This document shows, in pieces, positions 45,159-57,815 of a stretch of 64,000 nucleotides of DNA. The notes beneath the pieces are model-generated. The model searched no databases. It was not told the DNA's origin and saw only the letters and a program-made list of their open reading frames with translations. A program made the position numbers and the translations under genes. The DNA is from Daphnia pulex (taxonomy: Eukaryota > Arthropoda > Branchiopoda > Diplostraca > Daphniidae), in NCBI RefSeq assembly GCF_021134715.1, contig NC_060025.1, positions 6,324,001-6,388,000 on the forward strand, given 5' to 3'. Position 1 is the first letter of the stretch. Every line of letters starts with the position of its first letter.

Positions 45159-48100
45159 ATGCTCGATAACGTGCTTCTTGGTTTGGATCAACAAAACAGG
45201 AATAAGCATTCCACCATGGCTGCTACATTTGGTTAGTAGTGACATTTTTCGTTTGATCGTTTCTCTTTACAGTTATTTTTTCTATACAATCGTCCATTGT
45301 TTTGTGTTTCATATGATTGACTGCTTTGTGATTCGCCAACAGATAACCCTTCGTACTTCACCATATCGGGTCAGTCACCAGTCCCGACGGCCACAACGCC
45401 TACCGACATAGTCGAGTCGATTGGAGCCAAACCAAAACGGTTTAAGAGTTGGTTCAAACTCCCCAAAAGACCTTTTCGGTCTAAAGTTGCTTTAGATCAA
45501 CCCGAAAATACCGACAGATGCTCAGGGAATTCTCCACCACCGGCTTCTCCTGAACCCGAACCTCAGAGCAATCTCAACGATTTCGCTCACAGTGAAGTGG
45601 TCTATTATAATTTTTGCTCGGCGACACAACAAGATCCGGCTCCGTCATCCACGGAAGTCAACAATGACGATGACGTATTTAGTGACACTTCTACCATCCG
45701 CGGAGTCGGATCAACTCGTACTCTCAGTCGGCGGAGGCATTCGTTAGGCTCGTGGTTTCGATCCTCGTTGGCCGCCGTTCGCAAACACAACACGGGTGCG
45801 TCCACTGCTTCCGGACTGGAATCTCACGATACAGCTACTGAAACAAATGAACGGCCGTCAACTTCATCTGAACGTGCGTTACTGGCCCGAAACGTGTCGA
45901 CGTCAGTCAATTGCGTCTCTACCGCGTGAGTTACTTTTCTTTCTGCTTTCCATAATAGATTGGATTTTTAACAAAATCTATTTGGTTCTTTTATAGGTCT
46001 TCTCGTGATATTCGGACACCAGAGCGGGGACGGTCAGCTGAAGGTAAAACGGGCAAACGTCGGATGCCTGTGGCGGTCAAAAGTCACGTCGAATTACGGG
46101 CACGTGCCCGCTACGCACGTCAGGAGAAATCAGTGCGTGATACCAAAGCCGTTTCAACGTCAAGGATGTCGAGGGCAGTTCAATCTCCGCACCACCGACA
46201 ACACCAAACGGCCAGTCTCGATCGGAGATACACAAAGAGCACCGAAGTTTTGGCTTCAAAGCCGGAAGAAGTCACGTCAACAAGCCAACAACCTTCAGTT
46301 CCGGCCGCGGAATGTCCCGAGCAGTTGGAAGAGGAGGATTCGTTCCAGAGAGAGGAGTCGTGTCCTACACGCAGGAGGAGCATTTCTTCGTCGACAAGTC
46401 GTCAGCGATTTGTCGTTCAGCGTAGCCGCACGATCGAAGATCGACATCGAACGAGTTGCTGCGGGAGAATGGCCGCCGCTGCTGCATCGTCGACATCGTC
46501 TCGCGGAGAACGTCGTCGCGCCTCATTCGACGCCGCCAGTCCGTCGTCTCATACTAGGCGCCGATGTCAGCGATGTCGCGACAAAGGTTCGTACATCTAT
46601 TCCTTTGAGATCTTCGTCATTCCGTGACGACGGTTGTTGAATCACGCGGGATTATTGACAGGGACAGGAGTTTAGGGATCCTGTTTTAAAAATATAACTC
46701 ACCCAAGAGGGGGGTTGGACAGAGCTTTTGGTTGTAGGCGTGGGTAACTCCTTACCAACTGGGCATGACCGAACAGCTACCATCAAATGGAACATGTAAG
46801 ATCCTTTACCGTCTGCGTTCGTTAATTCCTGGCCGCAGTTTTTTTATTTTTATTTTCATGGTTCTGAATCGCAACGATGTCGCGAATGGGTTTGTTAAAA
46901 GGAATCCACCTTGGGACTGTTGTGGGGACTCGACTAACGACCCCGCGTTCATCCCTGATCTAAATATAAACGTGAGAGGAGACGGAATCGTTAGAAAACA
47001 AGAGGGTAGTAGTAGACTCCCGCACACAAGCAACTGTTGAAACATTTTCTTTGAAAAAAAAAAAGAAATTCTTGTGTTTGTCTAGCTTTTTACCCCATTT
47101 GATGGGAGAATTCTTGTTTTTTCCCCCATGATTGGCTAGTCAAAGATTCCGGCATTTTTCAAAATTTGGGAGACCTGTTGAGTTGTGTTTGACACTTGCG
47201 GACATGATTCCCTCCCACTGGGTTCCTTTAATGCCACTTTAATTCCCTGGAAGCTTACGACCCAACCGCGACGAGTGGGGAAAACAGGGACTGGAAGACA
47301 GGTCAAAATTGCGATATCGGAAGAACCCCATCCATGTTGTGTCCACCTTTTCCTTCACCTATATTTATTTATTTTGGGGGTGGGGTTTAGGGGCGGAGTA
47401 CTTTTACTTTGTTGCCCGCTTTTTTTCGCCTTCATGTGGCCGCCATATTGCCAGATGGGGGAGCAGCTCGGATCTCCCTCCGCAGTTGTAAAAAAGACTG
47501 CGGCAAGAAAAGCCATGGGGAGGAGAAATAATAAACGATAGACACAGACAAACGCGCGCACACACTTTTACCGAGAAGAAGAAAGAAGGAAGAATATTAA
47601 TGAAGGGAAAACATTAGCTCGGCCCTAGATGGATATACGTCCGAGCTGGCGTAAAGGTTCACATTCCATCCGGCGATATCTGTTTCTCTCAAGAATCTTG
47701 AAAGGTTTTTTGCTCTCGGCTAAGGAATTCAATGTTAATTTACAAAATTTACGCTTCATTTTTTTTTTTTTTTTTACGAAATGGATGAGATCATCGTCGC
47801 GGGGTATCGCAACGTTGATGACCGATCTAAATATAAAAATGGTGGGCGTCGATCTAGTCAAACAATTGCGAAAGTCAGAAAGAAAAAAACCTAACAAGCC
47901 AAGACAATTTTGGATAGGATTCAAGGATGTCCCTCATGGAAATATGCCTCCAACCCGCACCCTAACTTCCACAATAGATTTCGTGTCGTATCAGATGACG
48001 ACGGGCTGAATTTTTTTATATTTAACCTTCGTCGTTTCCACCATTTGCCACTCAAACCGCAGCAGCGGATTTCCTCCTATGACTTCTGGGGAGTAGACCC

Positions 48101-51100
48101 AACAGCGCAGTCCCGTCGTTAGCAAATTAGTTCGTGACGTTGAATTGAAATCATTGCTCCTCGCTGGACATCGTCTGTTTCAGAAAGAAAATGCGGATGG
48201 GCGATTACAATTCAAAAGGTTTTCTTCTTGTTTAAACATTTTCATTAGATTCTTTTTGTATTTGCCATTTTTATTTTATTTTATAATTTTTTGTTTGTTT
48301 GCGTTAATTATAATAGCGATGATTTCCGGATGCTGTTAAAGTGTCGAAACGGCCATTTGGGCGTGGCACTTTAGCTGAACGTCATTGCTTTTTTTCTCAC
48401 GTTTCATTTTCCTTTTTTTGATCCGCATTCCATCCGTTTTTGCAACCGGCCAAACGCCAGTTCACCACGTCTTTGTACCATCTATTTTTAAAAAGATGAA
48501 TCGGAATTTCCACGAATATATACACACAAGTTGGTGGGGGAAACGGATCTAGAAGGAGAGCGCGGACATCTGGTCTCGCTGTTGACCAATTTTTTTCCTT
48601 TGTCCTCCAAGATGCTCTACTTGATTTGTTCTTTTTTTTTAATGATTCTAAATAAGTACAGTTTGTGTAGACGGCATGAACAAAAGAAGCGGAAGTCGTG
48701 GGCGAAGATGCTGCGTTTACTACACTTTTTCTCCCCTTGACATTCGATACCGCTTTTGCTCCCCCCTATTCGACCCCGTTGTCCTCCATCAACTTAGACT
48801 TTATCTCCGAAAAGAAAATGGTAAATGAAAAACAGGCAGGGACTTGACACGATTTCTAGTCATTTTTTTTTCTTGTTGTTTTTGGGGTGGAAAAATCACT
48901 TGCTGCGTGATATCTTTTCTCAGCAACTTCCTTAGACGAATTTACAATCTGGATCTTGATGTCAAAGTCCGATTTTTTCTTTCACCCCATCTGATTTGGC
49001 ACTCACGCGTCTAACAGCAGTCGTTAAATAAAAAGACAAGTTGTCTTTCGACATCCGTCGAGAAAAATTCATTCTGTTTTCTTTTTCATTATCCGGCATT
49101 AATTAAATTTCCCAAATTCATGTATCGGATTTTAATTTAAGACTACCAGTCCAGCTTTGAGCTGAATATCTTGAGGTGACAAGTCCTTTTGTTCCCGTTT
49201 TTTTAGCCCCCTTTTTTAAAAGGAAAAAACATGTTCAGACATCTCGGAAAGATGCAGGGACTCAAATTTCACACCATCCGGTTCTCATCCGCAAGGTTAG
49301 TCTGGCCCGAGGGCTGAGGCATCTGAAGAAGTATAGCCGACTCGAGAGGGATGCTGTCAAAATCCGTCCAAATTTTCCTAAGCAATACCAGATCACCAGC
49401 AATCCTAGTGCTTTTGCTTTAAATGAGAAAGTGACGCCATCGGGGGGATAAATGTCACGAAAAATCGAATGCACTTCTCGTTATAAGTAAATATCTCAAA
49501 GATGATGATGAACCCACCCTCACAAAAAAGGAGGGTATTGAAACATCCGGCGTACGTTCGCGTGATGGATGCCTTGTCTTATGTATGTTAAGGGAACAAA
49601 ACAACACGTTCAACCATGCGTTCCTCTTTTTCTTCAAACCAGATTGGTTGAGAAAGAAAGAAAGAAAAAAAAAACGGATGATGGACGTGCCCTGCCGACC
49701 GGAGACGCCTCATTTGAGACTTCGTCATGCTGTTTGAAACTTAGGAACTCTATTCATTCTGAATTTTTCTTATTTTTTCCCATTCATCCATCAAAACAGC
49801 TGAGCCGACTGGAGCCGAAAAAGTCGATGTTGTCATCATCTTCAGCAAAAATTGCGTTGTGTCCTATCAATGGATCGCTTACCTAACCGGAATTCTCGGT
49901 AAAATTTTCAGCTCTAGCGACCGACCTCCGACACGGTAAATTCACAACTTTTGGTTCCCTTCGTAACCCATTTTTAATGTTTTTCACAATTTTTTGTTTT
50001 TCTTTCTAGAGTGACGTCACGCGATGTGGAGAGCCTGGTGGATAGCACTAGCAGCAACATATCGACATCGGGCCGCCACAAGCCGCCACCAATTCCACCC
50101 GTACACGGAATGCAGAAATGCGACTATCAAAATGTGGCGGCAACGGAACAGTTGGACGTAGAAAGAGGCGCTCGTCAACACGCCGTACGCAAGACTGTTG
50201 CCACCGCTTCGCTCCAAATTGTTCTCTTATCAAAGGCGCTCCTCAATCACGTTGGCTTGCATGCCAATGATCCATTGGGTACCCTTTTGCATCCCAAACG
50301 CGTCCTCGGACTCATGCTCGGCGTTGATGAATTTAAAGATATTGTTCCGCTTCATCGATCAGGTAACTGCGTTGGTGCTGAGTTAACTACATCGCTTTGT
50401 TTACTTAACTACCTGTTGGCTTTTCATTTGGCAGCTCTGTGTTCCTTTGATTTTTGGCCCAAAATCGTTATGCGAGATCAAGACATGAAATCTGTCAATG
50501 AATTCGGAGAACGGGCCCAAAGTATTCTCGGCCGATCTCAGCCCGTCGCCCTTATTGAAGCTAATCTCCAACCAGCCCGTTTCAAAATCGCACCCAAGAA
50601 ATTGCGATCGGTAAATCCATCCACCCTATTTAGTGTAAACGCCGTGTAATCAGTCTAAAACGATCGAGATTCAAAATCCAACGGTCAAAACGGAGACGAT
50701 AAACCGAACTATTGAAATGAAATACGCCATCTACTCGAGGGTGAAACTACTCTTGGTTCTCCATTGACGACTGAAACATGAATCTCTCGGGCCGTTTCAC
50801 CCTCTTCTCTATCCTACTTGCCCATCCTCTATTATTCTTGTTGAATTTTTTTTCCTATTGATCGCATGTGGGAAAGTGTAACATGAGATTGTCTACTCGA
50901 CAATTCTCTATTTACCAGTTCATTCTTTGTACTTTTCGTAAGTGTGTCGAACCAAAATTCCGTACCTTCAAGTAGGTTCTGCATTTTATTTTCCAGGGTG
51001 AAGAACGGGTGACATTGATTCTGATGGAAACCACAGAAAATATCAAGCATATGGCGACCGTTCAAGTCGGAGTCGATTTGAACAATCAGTTGAACAAGTC

Positions 51101-54100
51101 CGTCCACATCGAGAGACTTTGCTGGGTCAATCCCTATGTTATTACCTTCAATGTTCCCAGTAAGTTACTAGACATTTTTCTTGCTTAAGTTGTTGACATT
51201 CTAGGTCTAAGAAAATAAGCCACGTGTTTATCACACGGTATGTGTTGCCCTTGAGTCTGTTTACTATCCATTCTATTGTATGGAGCTTGCATGAGGGGAG
51301 GTGGGTTGGGGAGGGGGGACTTATCACCTTTTATTATTTGAAAGTGCAGATAAACGTAGACAACTAGAACCTAACTAATACATTTTTGTTTTTCCGTTTT
51401 CATTTATTTTTTCGTCGTCAAGAAAAATTTCTCGAGCTTGATGTTGTGGTTAAAGTTCAATTAAAAGTGGGCAATCATTCTTGGGGCGTTCGCGACTTGA
51501 AATGTCAAAGCAAATTGGGCGAAATTGGCGTTTTGCTATCTAAATGCCAGTTAATGGGATCCCCCGCTGAAGTAATGTGCCAGGTAAAACAAATTTTTAA
51601 TATGGCAATGGTTTTAAACATTTAAAGTTAATTGAAATTTTTCGTTCAATTCAGGCTTTAAAGATTAGCCCAGTCGACACGGAAAAACTGGATCAAGTAT
51701 TGACTCGTAGCCTTGACAAAGCTAAAATATCTCTGTCGGCTTTTGGTCTCGAACAAACGGAAGATGAACTCAGTAAGAAATCTCGGGAATTATTTAGTTA
51801 TTTTTTCTTTACCGGAATATCTATTTTCTCTGTAGGAGATGAAGAATATCCTACTCTGTTGCATTTTGCCGCACGTTGCGGCCTCAAGAATTTGACTTGG
51901 GCCTTGTTGGAGTGTGTTGGTGCCGTTCAGGCCATATATGTCCGTAATTGCAATGGGTTAACTGCTCTTGAATTGGCTGAGGAAAACGGCCATAATGGCG
52001 TCATCAACTGCTTGCAGAGCTTTATACAAATATTGGTATGGTTTTATAGTTTTCAAAAATAATTGAACTCGTTTCCGGTTCTAATTCACTTGTTTTCTTT
52101 CGTAAAGGATGCAGCCAATAGTCAGCCACAGACGGGGCCACAGAGTGATGACTACGTACAAATGAATAGTAAGTCGTAACTTATATATGATAATTGTTGA
52201 AGTAATAACTTTTATAAGTGTTCTCCTAACCATTCGTAAAAATTCTTTAAATTGTTCTTTTCCAGAATCCACTACAGTTGAAACTGAGATAAATGACTAC
52301 GACTTCGTGCCCAAACCCAAACTTGTCAACTCCGCTACCCATGGTAGGTTTTATGTTTTAATTATTTTGAAGAAAGACTGGATTATTTACAAACGTGACC
52401 AGACTCGGTGCTTCTTTTGAAGTCAGTTTCTCAAAAAAATTGAAGCTGGTATTGATAATGTGGCCATTATTATTTCGTCTTATCTAGTGGGCCTTAGCTT
52501 ATCTCAGTTGAAATCATTAGAAAATATGTGCCATTTTATATATTTATTTATTTATTTTTTCAAATAGATGTTGAAACAAAGCAAAAATGCCAAGGGGAAC
52601 AGGAGATAATCCGTGGTGCTGTTGGTGGATCTGGGCCTGATGAAGAAAAAAGTCCGGAGAAAATTCACAATACAACAAAAACCGGACTGACAAAAGAAGA
52701 CCAACTAAGAATGCAAAAACGAGATAATAATATAAATCCAGCTCTTCAGAAAATGCCTGGCCAGTCACCTGAAAGTATTAATGGACAATCTTTTCACATA
52801 AGAAACTTCGTTAGTGATTATTTTTTGTAAAAACAGATGAAGAAACGATTTCTGAAGTCATTCTTACTTCGGGATCTCCTTTCACAGTTATACCGTCTCG
52901 TGCGTCAAGTAGGCTATCTAGTAAGTAGCAGTCCCAACTCCCAAGTCGTACTTCGGTCTTTCTGTAAATAATGATTTCTAATTTGAAGGTTGGTCATCGT
53001 CGGATCGTTCTAGTGTCGCCAGTCACTTGAGTCACGACAGTGGAACTCATTTCGAATCATCAGAAGAAAGAAAAGTAAATTTTCAATGTCTTGTTCATGG
53101 TGGGCTCAAGTAAAATTTACATTTTCATTGTAGGTTCTGGGAAATATCCGTAATGACTATGACGTTCCTCCAGCAATTGTGATCCCGCATTTTGCGATGT
53201 CGAATTATGTTGTTCCACCACCTCCCAGACCAATAGATGGAAGAGAAGATGACGATTATATTCCTATTCTTACTGGAATCCGATTCAACAGGGATTTGTC
53301 CCCTAGATCGTCGCCCCGTCCCCCTACCATATTTCGGTATCCATTTGAAGCGATTGAACTTAATCCGCCAGCTAGTCAGGTACTTTGGTAACATACACAG
53401 TGCACCCTATAAACACTGAAAATATAACATTTCGTTTTAGGCGGTTTTGGGTGAAGATCTTGGGTTAATAATACCGAACGGAGAACCCGAGTTTATGGAA
53501 CAGGCCCCTATACTATTGCCCTCGTATTCACAAAACGACCCTAGTCGCGTTGAAGGGGAAGAACCGGTTTATATGACGATGACTCCAAGGTAAACAATCA
53601 TTAATCAAAATAAAATAATCAGTAGTATTTTTTGTAACCTCCTGTCATTTCATTAGGTGTGGCCGGAGGAACGAGGGTCGTTTAGAAGCGGCCACTTGCG
53701 AAGGGTATGCACTTATTTTTTGTAAATAGTGACCACAGAGATGATGACAGTAAAAATATTGAATCTTCTGCAGAAATTCGGTGTCTATTAGCAATGTAAT
53801 AGAGGAGGACGATTACATCGCAACGGCAGAATTGAACATGCCTACCGCCTATTTGGCTAGCACAACTCCTCGACTCACAAGGGGAGGGGCGATAAGACAG
53901 CGGGAAACGCTTAGAGTTTCAAAAAATTTGTCTAATTCGGAGAACCAGCTTTTGGCAAGCAATCGTAAGTTACGAAAATATTTATTTTATTAACTTCTTT
54001 TTAAATTTATTTTATTGAAATACTTAGTGGATGCTCCATTATCTGATTGGCAGTCGTATCCCCTTTTGGACATAAATACCCCTATACCTGCACCACGGTG

Positions 54101-54197
54101 TATCGGTGTAAATTGTGCTGTTCCAAAAGTACCACCTCGAAAAATATCGACACCTAGTCCGTGTCGTAGCCCAAAGTCCAGCAAACACAAGATCTAA
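45159..54197 (+). CDS. stumps: Stumps/Dof, FGF-receptor adaptor (TIR-DBB-ankyrin protein)
   Basis: Twenty exons join with consistent phase: 45159-45180, 45343-45925, 45997-46586, 49800-49935, 50010-50362, 50435-50610, 50997-51159, 51423-51583, 51655-51772, 51836-52035, 52108-52168, 52266-52343, 52568-52774, 52837-52920, 52989-53074, 53134-53379, 53441-53589, 53657-53704, 53774-53964, 54028-54197; 1273 residues. Residues 1-400 are Ser/Arg-rich low complexity. A TIR-like region follows (about 400-600: VDVVIIFSKNC, LQIVLLSKALLNHVG, VLGLMLGVDEFKDIV), then the Dof/BCAP/BANK (DBB) domain (about 620-760), ankyrin repeats (TLLHFAARCGLKNLTWALLE, GLTALELAEENGHNGVINCL), and a tyrosine-motif tail: YVQM, YDFV, YDVPP, YVVPP, YIPI, YMTM. 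Stumps links FGF receptors to Ras/MAPK and PI3K in mesoderm and trachea; YxxM fits p85 SH2 binding. The 22-base first exon is the least certain part. Confidence 0.9.
46587..49799 (+). other. Large intron 3 of stumps
   Basis: A 3.2 kb intron with GTTCGT donor, far longer than the gene's other introns (60-390 bp). It contains T and A tracts (47760-47775), several short open frames and weakly similar blocks at 46935-46990 and 47795-47860 (both with GATCTAAATATAAA). An exon-like stretch at about 49233-49296 (ending CGCAAG|GTTAGT) could be an alternative exon but its frame is not supported. Regulatory elements are plausible here but none can be shown. Confidence 0.6.
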
Positions 54198-54440
54198 ACA
54201 ATGTATATTTCAGTTTACCCATTTTCTGTTTGGCCAGAATCTTCATGAGACAGTTTCCTTGTTTTCTCACTCATTTTTGTTGAAATAACAGTTGATAAAA
54301 TGTATTTTCATTCACGACTTTAGTTACTTTGGTATCCATGAACTGAATTCTTATTTATCTAGTCTCCCAATGGATACAGCTAAATTGGTATCTGAAGAAA
54401 AGTAATTTGTCCCATTTTCGTAATATACGCAATACTTCGA
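54198..54440 (+). other. 3' flank of stumps
   Basis: Probable 3' UTR; no canonical AATAAA found, only ATAAAATG near 54296. Confidence 0.4.
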
Positions 54441-54910
54441 AGAAATCGACAGGCGTTGTTCTTATTTTTCTCGCAATGCTCCCAAAATGTAAAATATTAA
54501 ATGTCATGCACTTGGACAGTGTAGAAGATTGATTTGGATTACCTCGAGTACTGTTATCAAAATGTAAAAGAGGATGAAATATCTTGTAAACTGTTCGAAG
54601 ATGAAGTATGGGATGAACGACAGCATGCTGTACTTTGTCGTTGACACCCGATTACTGCAGAAACGCTGGCCCATCCCCTGGACGTGGATGGCCCGCAATT
54701 TGGCCGCCTCCGATGTCCGGGCGATGTTGGCCGCATTCAAAAATAAAGGAACATCACTTGTCAAATTGGATATTCACTTGAAGCCGAAGGATAGGGTTTC
54801 GTTACCGTTGATTCGACTAAAGAAGCCACCCATTTCTTCTTCTCCAATGGCGCAAAAATTGGGCAGTGTGAACAGCAATGCCACCCTGGGTGTCGTGAAA
54901 TTTTGAGGCT
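54440..54910 (+). repeat. Dispersed repeat R2, copy B, with protein-like frame
   Basis: Inverted relative to copy A at 8070-8420 (shared blocks include TTCTCGCAATGCTCCCAAAA, AGTACAGCATGCTGT and CATCTTCGAACAGTT on the appropriate strands). The forward frame reads DYLEYCYQNVKEDE and LFEDEVWDERQHAVLCR, then continues in other frames (54574-54906 is open, with LAASDVRAMLAAFKNKGTSL). Probably an unidentified transposon gene; no catalytic motif recognised. Confidence 0.55.
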
Positions 54911-56280
54911 ATCCCATGAACAAAAAAAAAACATTATCAAAATTCTTGGTGTCAGAAAATCTCGATCTGAAAATAGTGGACATCACTTGATTCATCGATA
55001 TGTTCAAAACTTCAAAAATAAAGAAATAATAAAACCAATTTTGTGACTGGCTGGTGCCAAGCGTTTCGATAGGCGTAAGCGCTTACTTGATAACTTGATG
55101 ATGCAGGAATGCCCAATTCTCGAGAGGATATCGATTTTGTTTCCTAGCTCTTCTGCGCCACTCCCACGTGTGTCCAATGCAGTGTAAAACGTCCACTTAG
55201 AAGTGGTAGAGTTGAAAAGTTTTCAGAACCAGAATAGTGTTGTTGAGCATCGCGATGGCTCAACACATTTCGCCATGAGCCCTGCACCATCAAAAGTAAA
55301 GGGAAACTAAAATGAACTATTCAAAATAAGATTTTTATAGCACACTTACGCACCAGCCACGACGTTCTAGACAATTTATCTGTTATTGTTGAGGTGTCAG
55401 AGTCAGCCAAATAGGTGGTAAGCTGTTGTCGAAAATTCTTGTCCAAAATCTATTGATGAATAAAATTTTTTTTCTATCTAGTAAATCTAACTTGGAGTAC
55501 AGAATAACCTGTATGTCAATGCCATCGCCTTTGGATATGCTGCCAAGTTGAAGCAATACCTCAGATTTATTTCAACTTCATGAAAAGGAAGGCTTTATTT
55601 TTTATGTGACAACTCTTTCGTTGATCTTGTTCAATTTTCTTTTGCAGCAGTGAATTCTAATGCTTTGGTTGCTCAGTCTAACCTTACTAAATTATTGCAT
55701 TTTGAAAAACCGTTATTGCAATCAGGGAACGACAATAAACGAACTTTGATTTAGTTAAATGTTCCCATTTTTACTTCTCAGATCAGTAATGAAGAGATCA
55801 ACTAGGACAAGTAACAAAATAATGTGGGACTATATAGCTTTCCCAAACGGTGCCAAACATAAGACTATACCAATCATAAAACAAATTTTATTCCATCTGT
55901 GGACAATGACGAATCGACATATCTACCAAACAAACTATTACAGTATAACATGTGAAATATTTCGCATATATATTTTAAAATATTTCGAAATATTTTTTAT
56001 TATAGCCACTCATAACATTTTCCAAAGTCAACGTTTTTGGCTCATTATCCATTACTCGGGTCAATCTAAAAATTGACCTAAGTGGATTAAAAGTCGATTT
56101 TAAAAAGTCGGTACAATAAATCACTGTCCATCTTCGCCATCACCATTCTTACCTTATCTTGTTCTTATCATTTCAAACCGTTTTTACCTATACAGCATCG
56201 GGTTTGATAACGCAAGGCCAAATTTCATATAGACCTTCTTAACAAGGAAATCCATTCAACATCCAACAATAAGATCACCG
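54911..56280. other. Intergenic, weak coding-like pieces
   Basis: The forward frame just after 54930 (ILGVRKSRSENSGHHLIHRY) may continue the R2 element. Otherwise nothing recognised. Confidence 0.35.
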
Positions 56281-56296
56281 AATTATATTTCAAACG

Positions 56297-56822
56297 TTGA
56301 GTTTGGTATGTATCTATTGCCATTCACCCCACATCAAATATGGCATGACTGTAGCAAAAGTAATCACCACGTGTACGGTAGATAGCGTTTGGAATTATCC
56401 AAGGTTGATTGATGTACAGTCGGATGAATTGTGTCAAAAAATATGTACTAGGTCCTCAAACGGTCGACTGTGTCTCGTTTGCTTTCCAATTAGACTTAGG
56501 TTCGACAGTTTTTCAAAAATGTCCGCATAGATCAAATTCCTTTTTCTTATATTGTCAATTTGATGACGCATTTGTTGAGTTAGTTGAAATTGTATATGGT
56601 ACGAGAAGTCTATTGGTCAAGTTTACTGGTTTTTCCTACAGCGTTGCTGTAAACGAAATGAAGGACGAGGACAATTTAATTATTTTCGACGAAGATTATT
56701 ACGTCCCACACTTCGAAGTTATGTATAACGATAAGGAACTCTGTCAAAAGTTTCGGAAACAAAACATTCGTTTTGCAGGCGTCAGTGAAGTAGCGGAAGG
56801 TGTGGCCGGGTCACGCCAGTAA
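56297..56822 (+). pseudogene. Unrecognised coding-like remnant
   Basis: An open frame to a TAA at 56820 reads FDDAFVELVEIVYGTRSLLV, then NEMKDEDNLIIFDEDYYVPH and ELCQKFRKQNIRFAGVSEVA. Its composition looks like real protein. Upstream, 56297-56440 is open in a different frame (ICHSPH-like, then VITTCTVDSVWNYPRLIDVQ), suggesting a frame change near 56440. No family recognised, no splice signals assigned. Confidence 0.35.
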
Positions 56823-57200
56823 CGGAGCCAAGCGCCCCATAATCTGTTTTGAGTTTTGGAGTGGAGGAACGTGCTCCAACAGGTTCTGCACATCGAAGTA
56901 TATGTGCACCAACATTTTTACTGCCTCACAAGTTAGAATGGAATAAATTTAAATGAAATCTACGGACTACCACTTCAAGATTGTTAAATTGCTGGAAGAC
57001 TTGTTTACGGCTAAGTCACCGATAAATCATGTTGGTTGGCCAAAGTTGGTAAAGATCTCCAACCTATTGTTCAAAGCGTTCACGTTTGCAGGGAAGGATG
57101 CCTGGTTTCGTAAAAAAAAACGTTTCCCCCTATTACCTCCAAAATTACACGTAGTTCAATTCATTTCTGTAAACGTTCACATTCAATGTTACATGTAAGG
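56823..57200. other. Intergenic, nothing firm
   Basis: A short frame at 56953-57198 is open but has no recognisable feature. Confidence 0.3.
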
Positions 57201-57201
57201 T

Positions 57202-57304
57202 ACCCTACAAAAAATTCGACAACGATTTTTTTTCAAAAAGCCCCACAAAATATGGAATAGGCGGCTGTTTGAAAAAAATCCCTGTTCGGATTTTTTTGTA
57301 GGAT
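57202..57304. repeat. Imperfect foldback, about 34-bp arms
   Basis: CCTACAAAAAATTCGACAAC...TTTTTTTCAAA (57203-57236) pairs with TTTGAAAAAAATCCCTGTTC...TTTGTAGG (57270-57304) with a handful of mismatches; the loop is about 33 bases. MITE-like. Confidence 0.75.
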
Positions 57305-57815
57305 ATTGTACGCTGTTGTAGGGGGTTAAAAGAAGAAAGTTCAATCTCTGAGAGAGAAAGAGAAGATTTAAACAATACAATTTTTTATCCTCAATATGGA
57401 TAGGGGGATTTTTAAAGAAAAATTACATTCGGAATTATTTTGCTAATGTCGCTACACTACAGCAAACCACTGTTAGGACACTTCAGGTAGATGTAGGGAT
57501 TTGAATGCAAAATTTTTAGGACAAGGAATTTAACCTTTCTCATGGAAAGTGTGAAAAGCACTTAGAATGGTGCAAGGTGGAAGTTTGTTAATGCAAAATG
57601 CTGCTACCATCACTGTCCGTGTCTTGTAGAAAAAGTTGAAAATCAGAAGAATCACTGGTGGTGGTGTCCGTGGACTGATTTTCAACCTGCGTCCTGTGTT
57701 AGCAGTAAATGGTTATGTGAAAAAACTTTCCTTTTTGTTACACTCGTCCAGGTAACACGGTTATCTTATTCCAATGTTAGACTGACATCGTTTTATTGTA
57801 GCCGATGCCCTTACT
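57305..57815. other. Intergenic, nothing recognised
   Basis: No supported feature. Confidence 0.4.

Noticed and set aside
45178..45411. Forward frame starting MVWINKTGISIPPWLLHLVS as an independent gene
   Set aside because: It spans the first intron of stumps; the true exon from 45343 is in a different frame.
46064..46640. Two overlapping long forward frames in stumps exon 3
   Set aside because: Only one (46064-46586 part) continues the phase from exon 2 and into exon 4; the other is a shadow created by Arg/Ser codon bias.
47340..49480. Several open frames in the large stumps intron as genes
   Set aside because: No splice pair or motif supports them and they overlap homopolymer tracts.
52775..52836. 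Reading through to 52830 as the end of stumps exon 13
   Set aside because: Using the donor GTATTA at 52775 and the acceptor at 52836 keeps phase with exon 14; reading on ends in a stop.
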